Source of the DNA: Clostridiisalibacter paucivorans DSM 22131
Lineage (GTDB): Bacteria > Bacillota > Clostridia > Tissierellales > Clostridiisalibacteraceae
Assembly (NCBI RefSeq): GCF_000620125.1
Contig: NZ_JHVL01000039.1
Span: 1-32,479 of the forward strand
Direction: 5' to 3'
Length of the DNA: 32,479 nucleotides
This document shows positions 22,467 to 31,302 of this stretch, one piece after another. The notes beneath the pieces are model-generated. The model had not been told where the DNA came from. It searched no databases and saw only the letters and a list, made by a program, of their open reading frames with translations. Made by a program: the position numbers and the translations under genes. Each line of letters begins with the position of its first letter. Position 1 is the stretch's first letter.

Positions 22467-23765
22467 CTATATACTAAAGAATTTATTGAATACCTCCATC
22501 ATATAATAATGGTCCTTTACTCCTCCTAACTCTCTGATAGAATGCATTGCTAACATTGGATTACCCACATCTACAGACCTTATATCCAACTGTCCAGAGG
22601 ATATGGGTCCTATTGTAGAGCCTCCTCTTTCATCAGACCTATTTACAAATTTTTGAACTGGTACACCTGCCAATTCACACATATGTTCAAATACTGTCCC
22701 AGAATCACTGTCAGTAGTATATCTTTGATTTGCATTAATCTTTATTACTGGTCCACCATTTAAAACAGGTTTGTTAGTAGGATCATGCTTTTCAGGACTA
22801 TTGGGATGAACTGCATGGGCCATATCTGCAGATATTATATAGGAATCGTTCAATCCCCTCAGAAAATCCTCTCTATCTCCATTTAATCCAAGAGTTATCC
22901 TCTCCAATATAGTCTTTAACATAGGAGAACCTGCTCCTTGTTTAGTTTGACTTCCAATTTCTTCGTTATCAAAGCATACCATGACCTTCGTCTGATCTGA
23001 TGGTGAAGCATTAATAAGGGCCTTTATACCACTATGAACCATAGCTAAATCATCTAATTTACCACAGGATATAAATTCTTCTTTAGCACCTATTATACTT
23101 CCCCTTTCAAATTCTGATAAATATAATTCAAAATCTTTAATATCAGTATAAGATATATCTAACTCTTTTGCTATGGCATTAACTAAATAATTCTCTCCTT
23201 CTAATTTATCATTTATTCCCATAACCAATGGCAATAAATCCTTTTGTTTGTTTAATTCAATACCTTCATTTATTTTTCTATTCATATGAATGGCTACATT
23301 GGGAATTATAACCATAGGCCTATCAAAGTTTATAAGTTTACTAATGGGCTTCAGTGGATTATGCCCTTTCATAGTTACCCTACCTGCCAATGTCAATGGC
23401 CTATCCATCCAAGTATTTAATATAGGACCTCCATATACCTCTGTATTCAATTTAAGATATTTATTTTTTTCTATAATTTCCGGGTTAGGTTTCACTTTAA
23501 ATGTAGGGGAATCTGTATGGGCCCCTATTATCTTAAATCCCCTATCTTTTCCACTACTACCTATTTCAAAGGCTATTAAAGCTGAATCATTCTTTACTAC
23601 AAAATACTTTCCTCCAGTATTTAATTTCCATCGATCTACTAAAGACAACTCCTGAAATCCATTTTCCAATAAATCTTTTTTTATATTTTCTACTACATGA
23701 AATGGACTGGGACTCTCATATATAAAGTCTAAAAGCTCTTCTGCCAATTTTCCTTCTCTGATCAT
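22467..23765 (-). CDS. apeB: M18-family aminopeptidase (aspartyl aminopeptidase type)
   Basis: Zinc metallo-aminopeptidase of clan MH that in the family removes N-terminal acidic or other residues from peptides in the cytoplasm. Metal-site motifs are IIGAHTDSPTFKVKPNPE (His at about 83), CGKLDDLAMVHSG (Asp about 238), CFDNEEIGSQTKQGAGSPML (catalytic Glu about 268) and the later SADMAHAVHPNSPEKHDP. The ATG at 23765 is chosen because AAGGAG lies just before it; an in-frame GTG at 23774 directly abuts that site and would be too close. Length is 432 residues, as for the family. It lies 12 bp after pepD, and the two peptidases are clearly one transcript dedicated to peptide use. Confidence 0.93.
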   Translation of the reverse strand: MIREGKLAEELLDFIYESPSPFHVVENIKKDLLENGFQELSLVDRWKLNTGGKYFVVKNDSALIAFEIGSSGKDRGFKIIGAHTDSPTFKVKPNPEIIEKNKYLKLNTEVYGGPILNTWMDRPLTLAGRVTMKGHNPLKPISKLINFDRPMVIIPNVAIHMNRKINEGIELNKQKDLLPLVMGINDKLEGENYLVNAIAKELDISYTDIKDFELYLSEFERGSIIGAKEEFISCGKLDDLAMVHSGIKALINASPSDQTKVMVCFDNEEIGSQTKQGAGSPMLKTILERITLGLNGDREDFLRGLNDSYIISADMAHAVHPNSPEKHDPTNKPVLNGGPVIKINANQRYTTDSDSGTVFEHMCELAGVPVQKFVNRSDERGGSTIGPISSGQLDIRSVDVGNPMLAMHSIRELGGVKDHYYMMEVFNKFFSI

Positions 23766-23777
23766 AATTTCCACTCC

Positions 23778-25235
23778 TTATTTAATCTCTTTCAATACTC
23801 CCAATAAATAGTCCCAAGTTCTTTTAACAGATGAAATACTCAAACTCTCTTGTGGTGTATGAACATCATACATATTGGGTCCAAAGGATATCATATCCAC
23901 ATCTCCCAGTTTTTCTGCAAAAAGTCCACACTCTAATCCTGCGTGGATAGCAGTAACATTGGGTTTCTTCTCATACATATCTTCATATACCCTCTCAAAG
24001 ACGTCCCTTATGTATGAATCCTTTCTATATTGCCATTCTGGATATTCCGATCCCATATCTACTTGGGCATCTACCATATCACTAGCTATTTTTATTCTAT
24101 TATATATTTCATATTTAAGACTCTTTACTGAACTCCTTATGGCATTTTGAAATACTACTTCATCTTTTGATACAGATACTATACCCAAGTTATTAGAACT
24201 TTGTACTAATCCTTCAATATCCATACTCATAGTTTGAACTCCAGTAGGTATCATATTTAACAAAAATATAACTCCTTTTTTAGTGTCTTTACTAAAAGCA
24301 GCATCAATCTTACCATCATATCTTTCTATCTCTATGGTTACATTGGGATCTGCTGTTTTCAATTCATTTTTTATTATTTTATCTAAATAGTTGACTTTAT
24401 CCTTCAATCTATTTTCATTTGATTTATCTATAAGAATTATAGCCTCAGCCTCTCTAGGAATGGCATTAGTTTTTGAGCCTCCCTTTAAATCTGCTAACGA
24501 TATATCCATTTCCTCATCTAATACAGATAATATCCTACCAAGAATCTTATTGCTATTTCCCCTTTCCTTGTTTATTTCCATACCTGAATGTCCACCTTTA
24601 AGTCCTTTGACCTTAAGTGTATAAGGTATATAACCTTCGCTAATATCATGCCAATTTATAGGAAGATTAGCCGATACTCTCATACCTCCAGCACAGCTAA
24701 CTAATAAAACACCTTCTTCTTCTGAATCTATATTTATAAGTATTTTTCCCTCTATATCTTCAGGGTTAATTTGAGAAGCTCCGCCCATACCAGTTTCCTC
24801 TTCTGTAGTTAGAAGTACTTCCAATGGTGGATGGGGTATATCTTCTGAATCAAGTAAAGCCACAGCATATGCCACTGCTATACCATTGTCACCACCTAAT
24901 GTAGTATCTGTAGCCTTTAACATATCTCCATCTATTTGTAATTTCAATGGGTCTTTCTCAAAATCATGACAAGAATTGCTTGTCTTTTCACATACCATAT
25001 CCATATGCCCTTGTATAATTACCACAGGGGCATTTTCATATCCAGATGTACCTGGTTTTTTTATAATCACATTCATTGCATTATCTTGAATTACTTCAAG
25101 GTTTCTTTTCTTAGCAAAATATACTAGATGGTCACTCATCTCTTTTTCTTTTCCTGAACATCTAGGTATCTTTGTTATTTCCTCAAAATATTTTAATACC
25201 TCTTTAGGTTCTAGATCCTTTAATACACTACCCAT
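23778..25235 (-). CDS. pepD: Cytosol non-specific dipeptidase (M20C)
   Basis: Zinc dipeptidase (PepD/Xaa-His family), 485 residues, which cleaves a broad range of dipeptides in the cytoplasm. Metal ligands and catalytic residues are seen in IIQGHMDMVCEK (H77, D79), TTLGGDNGIAVAYA (D116), LLTTEEETGMGGA (E145-E147) and the C-terminal TAIHAGLECGLF. The dimerisation lid begins near GLKGGHSGMEI. I start at the ATG at 25235, which has AGAGAGG 9 nt upstream and gives the standard length; the frame stays open further to 25340 but that extension is AT-rich and lacks a site. A possible promoter (TTGAAA near 25287) lies just upstream. First gene of the pepD-apeB pair. Confidence 0.93.
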   Translation of the reverse strand: MGSVLKDLEPKEVLKYFEEITKIPRCSGKEKEMSDHLVYFAKKRNLEVIQDNAMNVIIKKPGTSGYENAPVVIIQGHMDMVCEKTSNSCHDFEKDPLKLQIDGDMLKATDTTLGGDNGIAVAYAVALLDSEDIPHPPLEVLLTTEEETGMGGASQINPEDIEGKILINIDSEEEGVLLVSCAGGMRVSANLPINWHDISEGYIPYTLKVKGLKGGHSGMEINKERGNSNKILGRILSVLDEEMDISLADLKGGSKTNAIPREAEAIILIDKSNENRLKDKVNYLDKIIKNELKTADPNVTIEIERYDGKIDAAFSKDTKKGVIFLLNMIPTGVQTMSMDIEGLVQSSNNLGIVSVSKDEVVFQNAIRSSVKSLKYEIYNRIKIASDMVDAQVDMGSEYPEWQYRKDSYIRDVFERVYEDMYEKKPNVTAIHAGLECGLFAEKLGDVDMISFGPNMYDVHTPQESLSISSVKRTWDYLLGVLKEIK

Positions 25236-25323
25236 AAATATCAACCTCTCTTTAATATATTTAGATATACTAATTATTATATAGATTTCAATATTATATA
25301 TAGATTTCCTGCATATAATAACA

Positions 25324-25356
25324 AAAAAATAAAAAAGCAACTAAAATTAGTTGCTT
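25324..25356 (-). terminator. Intrinsic terminator of the membrane FeS protein gene
   Basis: AAGCAACTAA (25335-25344) pairs with TTAGTTGCTT (25347-25356). On the minus strand the stem is followed by TTTTATTTTTTT. It separates the FeS gene at 25445 from pepD and lies beyond the repeat element. Confidence 0.88.
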
Positions 25357-25368
25357 AGATTATTAACA

Positions 25369-25438
25369 AGTTAGTAGTTAGTAATTGATGGTAGAAATCC
25401 GTAGGATTTCAACTATAGACTACTAACTATAACTAACT
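25369..25438 (+). repeat. Palindromic repeat element between pepD and the FeS gene
   Basis: The arm AGTTAGTAGTTAGTA (25369-25383) is nearly complementary to TACTAACTATAACTAACT (25421-25438), with a small bulge. The centre GAAATCC (25394-25400) pairs with GGATTTC (25404-25410). The arm is built of AGTT-containing 7-mers, and TGATGGTAGAAATCC matches the elements at 21444 and 8554. It fills the space between the FeS gene stop and its terminator, so it would be in that gene's 3' UTR. Confidence 0.8.
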
Positions 25439-25444
25439 ATTTCC

Positions 25445-25918
25445 TCAATTTGATTTATCTTTCATTTTCTTTATTAGCCCTGTAGCGTGACCCATGGGAC
25501 AAACTACACACCAGCTTCTAGGCTTAAATACAACTCCTAAAATTATACCCATTATAAGAGAAACTGTCATAAATCTAAACATACTAAATGCTATTTTATC
25601 AAAATTAGGACCTGCATGGATTAAAGAAATGCTAAATACAGTAATCATAAATATTAATAAGCCATTTTTAAAGGCCTTTTTAGTCATCCCTTTAGGCAAA
25701 TTATTATTTAGACTTATAGATTTTAGAAAATTCCCTAATAATGAACCCCTAGGACAGTATTTTGCACAATGTATCTTCCCCCTTCCCCTTATTGCATGGT
25801 ATAGTGGGGCACCCATACATAAAAATCCCAATATCCCAAATCTAAAATCCAATATAGATAATGTTAAAAATAGTATCATGAATATCCATGACCAACTCAT
25901 ATGTGACTTCTTACTCAT
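25445..25918 (-). CDS. Membrane protein with 4Fe-4S-type cysteine motifs
   Basis: A 157-residue protein with four predicted helices (about 9-26, 27-42, 86-104 and 113-131). Two paired cysteine motifs are HCAKYCPRGS (C51, C55) and SWCVVCPMGHATG (C137, C140), which resemble the NapH/MauN/RnfB-like CxxxCPxG pattern and would place four thiols on the same, probably cytoplasmic, face for one iron-sulfur cluster. Such proteins often pass electrons to membrane partners, but no partner is adjacent, so the role is open. GGGAGGG precedes the ATG. A palindromic repeat and a terminator follow. Upstream, 25919-26056 is AT-rich and holds only its promoter region, which I cannot assign. Confidence 0.75.
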   Translation of the reverse strand: MSKKSHMSWSWIFMILFLTLSILDFRFGILGFLCMGAPLYHAIRGRGKIHCAKYCPRGSLLGNFLKSISLNNNLPKGMTKKAFKNGLLIFMITVFSISLIHAGPNFDKIAFSMFRFMTVSLIMGIILGVVFKPRSWCVVCPMGHATGLIKKMKDKSN

Positions 25919-26056
25919 AAATAATCCCTCCCAGTAATCATGTTAGTGTTATCGATATATTTATATATTATAATATTATGATTTATAAATCAATATGTTT
26001 TTATCATTTTTAAACTTTTAAAATATTTTTTGCTATTTTAGCATATTACATTATAA

Positions 26057-26090
26057 AAAAACCCTTCAAATGTAACTTTGAAGGGTTTTT
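26057..26090. terminator. Intrinsic terminator downstream of the gntP-type gene
   Basis: AAAAACCCTTCAAA (26057-26070) pairs with TTTGAAGGGTTTTT (26077-26090) over TGTAAC, with a T run on the minus strand. It lies 20 bp after the permease stop and also insulates the FeS gene beyond it. Confidence 0.9.
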
Positions 26091-26110
26091 AACTCTTTAC
26101 TTATTATATT

Positions 26111-27484
26111 TTAAACAACACCTAAAGATGCTGCTATAATTGCTACAATTGTTGCTCCAAGAGGTATAACAACAGTACACATACCTAAGTCAGCATAAGA
26201 TTCCTTATGAGTAAGTCCAGTAATGCCTAATAATGTGATTACTGCACCATTATGTGGTAATGTATCCAATCCACCACATGCCATAGCAGCTATCCTATGG
26301 AATGCTTGGGGACTTATACCTAATTCTACTGCCTTCTGCAAATATATATCTCCCAATGCACCCAATGCTATACTCATACCTCCAGATGCCGAACCTGTTA
26401 TACCAGCAAGAATACTAGTTGATGCCGCCAATGAGATAAGAGGTGTTCCTGGTATGGCTAATATAGCTGATTTAACCAATGCAAATGCTCCCAATGTCTT
26501 TATAACATTACCATATCCAACCTCTGATGATGTGTTTATTATTGCTAATAATGAACCTATTGCACCTTTATTTACTGTATCCTTTACATCTGCTAAGTTT
26601 TTCTTAAAGAATATTATTGCTACTACTATAGATACCACTAATGCTATTATTAAACTCCAAATTCCCTTTACTTTATCTATACTAGTCCCGTATTGCTCAA
26701 GATAAGCACCATCATAATTGCCAAAATAGAATTTACCCAATACAAAGTTTAATCCAAGTACTATAATTATAGGTAATATTGCTGCAGCAAAGCTTGGAAG
26801 GTTTGATTGATCCATATCTTTAATATTTTCATTTGGATGATTACCATATCCTTCTCCTGCTGCCATAGCCTTTTTAGACCTAAAAGTTATCCATGTTAAT
26901 CCACCACCAAACATAACTCCACCACCTATTAATCCTAAGAAAGGTGCTGCCCATGCTGTAGTTCCAAAGAATGGCATAGGAATGGCATTCTGGATCTGAG
27001 GTGTTCCTGGTAATGCTGTCATTGTAAATGTAAATGAACCCAATGCTATTGAAGCAGGTATAAATCTCTTCGGTATATTTGCTTCTCTAAATAATGCTGC
27101 TGCAATTGGATAAACTGCAAATGCAACAACGAATAATGAAACTCCACCGTAAGTTAATATACCACATGATAATACAACTGCCAATATTGCCTTGTCTTTA
27201 CCTAACTTTTTAGTTATAAAATGCGCTATAGACTTTGCAGCGCCTGCATCGTCCATAACCTTACCAAATATTGCCCCTAATAAGAATAGAGGGAAGTAAG
27301 CCTTTGCATATCCTGCAAAGTTTACCATGAATACTTCTGTATAGCTGGCAAGTAGAGGCACATCACCTGAAAATAATACGGCTAGCATGGCCAACAATGG
27401 TGCCAATATAAGTACCGTAATACCCCTATAAGCCAAAAACATCAATAATCCCAAAGAAAGAATAATACCAAATATACCTAACAT
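26111..27484 (-). CDS. GntP-family carboxylate permease
   Basis: Polytopic permease of 457 residues in the GntP family (gluconate, 3-hydroxybutyrate and related acid uptake). Recognised by YAKAYFPLFLLGAIFGKVMD, CGILTYGGVSLFVVAFAVYP, TMTALPGTPQIQNAIPMPFF, GITGSASGGMSIAL and AMACGGLDTLPHNGAVITLL near the C-terminus. About 12 helices. It follows the CoA-transferase gene by 58 bp without a terminator, so the two are co-transcribed from the sigma-54 promoter. That partner suggests a short-chain acid such as hydroxybutyrate as substrate instead of gluconate; this is inference. GAGGAGGAG precedes the ATG. Confidence 0.9.
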   Translation of the reverse strand: MLGIFGIILSLGLLMFLAYRGITVLILAPLLAMLAVLFSGDVPLLASYTEVFMVNFAGYAKAYFPLFLLGAIFGKVMDDAGAAKSIAHFITKKLGKDKAILAVVLSCGILTYGGVSLFVVAFAVYPIAAALFREANIPKRFIPASIALGSFTFTMTALPGTPQIQNAIPMPFFGTTAWAAPFLGLIGGGVMFGGGLTWITFRSKKAMAAGEGYGNHPNENIKDMDQSNLPSFAAAILPIIIVLGLNFVLGKFYFGNYDGAYLEQYGTSIDKVKGIWSLIIALVVSIVVAIIFFKKNLADVKDTVNKGAIGSLLAIINTSSEVGYGNVIKTLGAFALVKSAILAIPGTPLISLAASTSILAGITGSASGGMSIALGALGDIYLQKAVELGISPQAFHRIAAMACGGLDTLPHNGAVITLLGITGLTHKESYADLGMCTVVIPLGATIVAIIAASLGVV

Positions 27485-27542
27485 AAACTTCTCCTCCTCG
27501 CTGTTTTATGCACCCAAGATATACCCATTATATCTATTATGT

Positions 27543-29099
27543 CTATTTAATTACTAATCCCATTTTTTCTTCTTTAAATATAGCTGAATCCATTTCCTTT
27601 AGATTTTCAGATACAATAGGCTTAAACTCCATTAAGTCTAAAACATCTTTTTGTAGATCTATCCCAGGAGCTATTTCTGTCAAAACAAGTCCTTCTTTGG
27701 ATAATTCAAATACTGCTCTCTCTGTAATATATAATACTGGCTGTTCTATTGCAGACGCGTATTCTCCACTAAATGTTATTTGTTCAACTTCTTTTTTGAA
27801 TTTCTTTACTTTACCTTCATTTAATATTTCAAGTTTTCCATTTCCTGGTTTAACTTTTAATCCTCCAGCTGTAAATGTTCCACAATAAACTACTTTTTTA
27901 GCATTTTGTGTAATATTTATAAATCCACCACAACCTGCAATCTTAGGACCAAATTTTGATACGTTTATATTTCCTCTTTCATCACATTGTGCCAATCCCA
28001 AGAATGCTATATCTAATCCTCCACCATCATAAAAATCAAATTGATATGGTTGATCTAGGATAGCTTCTGCATTTGTAGATGCACCAAAATCTTGTCCTCC
28101 TGCTGGAACTCCACCTACAGGACCTGCCTCTACAGTTAATACCATCTTATCTCCTTGTCCCTCTTCATTTGCAACCATAGCAACAACTTCTGGTACTCCT
28201 ATACCTAAGTTTACAGCACAATTTGGCATAAGCTCCATAGCTGCCCTTCTAGCAATTACCTTTCTTTCATTAAATTTATAAGGCTTTACTGAGTCTACTG
28301 GTATATATGCATTTCCTGCATATTCAGGAAGATATTGAGTTGCAAATGTCTGCATATGATTTTCTTCATCCTCTGCAACAACTACTGCATCTACATATAT
28401 TCCAGGTATTTTTACCAATTTAGGATCAAGACTTCCTGCTTTTACAACCTTTTTAACCTGTACTATTACCTTTCCACCTGAGTTCTTACAAGCACCAGCA
28501 ATAGATAAGTTTTCAAGAGATACTGACTCTTCTTCCATACTAATATTTCCGTTTTCATCAGCATATGTTCCTCTTAATAAAGCAAAATCTATAGGGAAAG
28601 ATTTATAAAGTAAGTAATCTTTTCCTTCTATATCCATAAGTTTTACTATATCATCCTTTGCCATATCGTTAATTTTACCACCATCTAATCGTGGATCAAC
28701 AAAGGTTTTCAAACCTACATGGGTTAATGTTCCTGGCTTACCAGCTGCGATATCTCTAAACATATGAGATATAGTACCTTGTGGAAGGTTATAAGCCTCT
28801 ACCTTATTTTCCAAAGCCAATTTTTGTAATTTAGGTGCTAATCCCCAATGTCCACCTATAACTCTTTTAATCAAGCCTTCATGACCAAAGTGGTTTAGAC
28901 CTCTATCTTTTCCATCTCCTTGACCAGCAGCATAAACTAAAGTAATATCCTGTGGTTTATTTTTTTCTAAAAACCTTTTTTCTAAGGCAATTCCTAATTC
29001 TTCCGGAAAACAGTTACCTACAAATCCACCAGTAGCAACTGTAGAACCATCCGTAATCATTTCCATAGCTTCTAAAGCACTAAGTACTTTTACACGCAT
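27543..29099 (-). CDS. Acetate/propionate CoA-transferase (YdiF-type, fused subunits)
   Basis: Class I CoA-transferase with both halves in one 518-residue chain. The N-terminal half has GGFVGNCFPEELGIALEKRF and GGHWGLAPKLQKL; the C-terminal half has AVNLGIGVPEVVAMVA and the catalytic E324 in LTVEAGPVGGVPAGG, which forms the acyl-CoA intermediate in the family. It moves CoA between acetyl-CoA and short-chain acids (propionate, butyrate, acetoacetate in relatives), activating imported acids without ATP. A strong AAAGGAGG precedes the ATG. First gene of the sigma-54 operon, followed by the GntP-type permease: uptake and activation of one substrate in one transcript. The exact acid is not shown by sequence. 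Confidence 0.93.
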   Translation of the reverse strand: MRVKVLSALEAMEMITDGSTVATGGFVGNCFPEELGIALEKRFLEKNKPQDITLVYAAGQGDGKDRGLNHFGHEGLIKRVIGGHWGLAPKLQKLALENKVEAYNLPQGTISHMFRDIAAGKPGTLTHVGLKTFVDPRLDGGKINDMAKDDIVKLMDIEGKDYLLYKSFPIDFALLRGTYADENGNISMEEESVSLENLSIAGACKNSGGKVIVQVKKVVKAGSLDPKLVKIPGIYVDAVVVAEDEENHMQTFATQYLPEYAGNAYIPVDSVKPYKFNERKVIARRAAMELMPNCAVNLGIGVPEVVAMVANEEGQGDKMVLTVEAGPVGGVPAGGQDFGASTNAEAILDQPYQFDFYDGGGLDIAFLGLAQCDERGNINVSKFGPKIAGCGGFINITQNAKKVVYCGTFTAGGLKVKPGNGKLEILNEGKVKKFKKEVEQITFSGEYASAIEQPVLYITERAVFELSKEGLVLTEIAPGIDLQKDVLDLMEFKPIVSENLKEMDSAIFKEEKMGLVIK

Positions 29100-29140
29100 T
29101 TTTGTTACCTCCTTTAAAATTTTTACTCACCCATTATATA

Positions 29141-29157
29141 AAGCAATTATCATGCCA
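29141..29157 (-). promoter_or_regulatory. Sigma-54 (-24/-12) promoter of the CoA-transferase operon
   Basis: The minus strand reads TGGCATGATAATTGCTT (29157-29141), a near-exact match to TGGCAC-N5-TTGCW with the invariant GG and GC at proper distance. The CoA-transferase ATG is about 40 nt downstream, and a sigma-54 activator gene lies directly upstream, as is common for such operons. Confidence 0.9.
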
Positions 29158-29251
29158 ATAATGAAAGCGTTTTTCATTTTGTTAATTTTTTTTCAAACAT
29201 GGCTTATATACTATGGTTAACACATCTATTCAATTATATTTTCCCATTATA

Positions 29252-29306
29252 GATAATAAAAAAACTCAACCGCTGTATAAAAAATATACATCATTTGAGT
29301 TTTTTT
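29252..29306 (-). terminator. Terminator of the sigma-54 activator gene
   Basis: AAAAAAACTCAA (29258-29269) pairs with TTGAGTTTTTTT (29295-29306), and the loop holds a second stem (TGTATA with TATACA). The minus strand continues with TTATTATC. It ends the activator transcript before the sigma-54 promoter, making the downstream operon independent. Confidence 0.75.
29274..29290. promoter_or_regulatory. 17-bp palindrome TGTA-N9-TACA, candidate enhancer site 1
   Basis: TGTATAAAAAATATACA is a perfect palindrome about 145 bp upstream of the predicted start of the sigma-54 operon, a usual enhancer distance. It also sits within the loop of the activator terminator, so the symmetry could be structural instead. 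Confidence 0.45.
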
Positions 29307-29340
29307 GACGTTTAACTGTATGTTAAGATGTTTTGAGTAA

Positions 29341-29357
29341 TGTAAATTAATTTTACA
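29341..29357. promoter_or_regulatory. 17-bp palindrome TGTA-N9-TACA, candidate enhancer site 2
   Basis: TGTAAATTAATTTTACA has the same TGTA-N9-TACA form as site 1; the centres are 67 bp apart. It lies just 8 bp beyond the activator stop codon. Binding by the Fis-type HTH of that activator is an inference. Confidence 0.45.
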
Positions 29358-29364
29358 TGTCTAA

Positions 29365-31077
29365 TCAATTTACGTTTTCTAAGTCATACTGTCTTATTTT
29401 ATTGTATAATCCCGCTCTACTAATACCTAATATTTTTGAAGCCTTATTTTTATTCCATCCACATTCCTCTAGACATTCTTCTATTACTTGTTTTTCCACA
29501 TCCTCAATAATTTCCTTTAGATATCCTTGACCTATTTTAAATTTATTATTATTCTTAGTTAGTCTAGAAGGCAAATGTTCTGGCTTTATATATAGATCAG
29601 AATCCAATAAATTTATAGCCCTCTCTATGACATTTTCCAATTCCCTAACATTGCCTGGCCAATCATATGCCATCAAATATTCGTATGCCTCTTTAGAAAT
29701 TCCTTCAACATACATCCCCAATCTAGTAGCAACTTTCATTCTGAGAGCATTAGATAATCCAGGTATATCTTCCTTTCTATCCCTAAGTGGAGGTATAGTT
29801 ATCTTCATAACATTTAACCTATAATACAAATCATCTCTAAACTCTCCTTTTCTTATGCTTTCCTCTAAATCTTTATTTGTAGATGCTATAATTCTAACAT
29901 CTATATCCTTTAATACATTTCCTCCTACTCTCTCTATCTCTTTTTCCTGAATCACCCTCAATAGCTTAACTTGCATCTGTACAGGCATATCTCCTATTTC
30001 ATCTAATAATATAGTTCCTCCATTGGCAATCTCAAATTTTCCTTTTTTCCCACCCTTTCTCGCCCCTGTAAATGCACCTTCTTCATATCCAAATAGTTCT
30101 GATTCCAGAAGCTCAGCAGGTATGGCTGCACAATTTAGCTTAATAAAGGGAGCAAGGTATCTTTTACTGGCATTATGTATAGCATGGGCATATAATTCCT
30201 TACCTGTACCACTTTCTCCACATATTAATATATTGGAATCTGTCTGAGCAGCTCTTCTTGCCATTTCCTTCACTCTTCTTATTTTGGGAGAGCTACTTAT
30301 TATATCATTAAAAGAATATTTTGCCCTTCGTTCATTGTCTAATGCACTTTTATAGTACTGAATCTCTTTTTGTAAATTATTTATCTTTCTACTCAATGAA
30401 TAAAAGTCACTTAAATCTTTGAATATAACCTTTCCTATAGCTCCCACAATTTTACCATCTTTTTTCATAGGCAGTCTCATGGCAACCATCTTATTTCCCC
30501 TTATTTCTTGTACCTCACCCATTTCCATTACACCTGTTTGAGCAACTAGATGCATTCTAGTATTTTCTATTACCTCTGTTACATGTTTACCCTCTGGATG
30601 AGATTCTTTTACAAATTCCTTATAGGCATCACTCATCATAGTTATAATGCCATTTGTATCTACTACAACAGTCCACTCATTGAAAGCATTCATTATACTG
30701 CTCAATACCTCTATCTGCATTCTATCTTCATTGGCTTTTTCTCTTAATTCATTATAAACAGTAAGGTCCTGAAATATTGCTATTGCACCCTTTATATCTT
30801 CTCCATCTTTTATAGCTATTCTATTGGTGTTAAACTCTTTTCCTTTATACTTAAAACGCCTATCCAATTCATCTTTACCAGTAGAAAGAATCCTCAATAA
30901 CTCACTATTAGGAATTATCTCATCTAAATTTTTTTCCATACTATTCTTCTTGTTTAACCCCAATAATTTTCCTGCTTTTTTATTCAGTATAACTATATTT
31001 CCATATTTATCAACACCTACTATAGCTTCACTTATATTCTCAATAACGGATTCAAAGCTCTTTTTGAATAAAGTCAT
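29365..31077 (-). CDS. PAS-PAS-AAA+-Fis sigma-54-dependent transcriptional activator
   Basis: Enhancer-binding protein of 570 residues. Two PAS-type sensor domains (about 8-110 and 122-228) are followed by a short coiled linker. The AAA+ domain has Walker A GESGTGKE (287-294), sigma-54-contact loop GAFTGA (334-339), Walker B TILLDEIGD (355-363) and the sensor ASTNKDLEES. The C-terminus is a Fis-type helix-turn-helix (about 530-565, CGWNKNKASKILGISRAGLY). No receiver domain is present, so control should come from a ligand or cofactor on the PAS domains. Located between the thiolase-maoC pair and the sigma-54 CoA-transferase operon; the latter is its obvious target. Its own promoter lies in 31078-31229, which is AT-rich and which I cannot resolve further. 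Confidence 0.94.
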   Translation of the reverse strand: MTLFKKSFESVIENISEAIVGVDKYGNIVILNKKAGKLLGLNKKNSMEKNLDEIIPNSELLRILSTGKDELDRRFKYKGKEFNTNRIAIKDGEDIKGAIAIFQDLTVYNELREKANEDRMQIEVLSSIMNAFNEWTVVVDTNGIITMMSDAYKEFVKESHPEGKHVTEVIENTRMHLVAQTGVMEMGEVQEIRGNKMVAMRLPMKKDGKIVGAIGKVIFKDLSDFYSLSRKINNLQKEIQYYKSALDNERRAKYSFNDIISSSPKIRRVKEMARRAAQTDSNILICGESGTGKELYAHAIHNASKRYLAPFIKLNCAAIPAELLESELFGYEEGAFTGARKGGKKGKFEIANGGTILLDEIGDMPVQMQVKLLRVIQEKEIERVGGNVLKDIDVRIIASTNKDLEESIRKGEFRDDLYYRLNVMKITIPPLRDRKEDIPGLSNALRMKVATRLGMYVEGISKEAYEYLMAYDWPGNVRELENVIERAINLLDSDLYIKPEHLPSRLTKNNNKFKIGQGYLKEIIEDVEKQVIEECLEECGWNKNKASKILGISRAGLYNKIRQYDLENVN

Positions 31078-31229
31078 AATTCATACCTCTCTTTTTATAT
31101 CTATAGAATTTTCATTCTTTAAATAATTTTATCTATCTAATTTATGATATCCTAATTTACCTATTTTAAAATATTTTATAATATGCGGTGTTAAAAATGA
31201 TTATAGCATTTAACCTTTATTTCGTCTAG

Positions 31230-31279
31230 TTTTACCAAAAGAGCCCCTTAATTATAATTAAGGGGCTCTTTTAGTAAAA
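31230..31279. terminator. Intrinsic terminator after the maoC-type gene
   Basis: A perfect 36-bp palindrome, AAAAGAGCCCCTTAATTA (31237-31254) with its complement at 31255-31272, is extended by TTTTAC/GTAAAA with one mismatch. It lies 24 bp beyond the MaoC stop on the minus strand. Confidence 0.92.
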
Positions 31280-31302
31280 ATTTAGTGTTAGATAGATCTA
31301 CT

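Noticed and set aside
27543-29099. CoA-transferase as two separate subunits
   Set aside because: One continuous 518-codon frame contains both halves and the catalytic Glu; no break is present.
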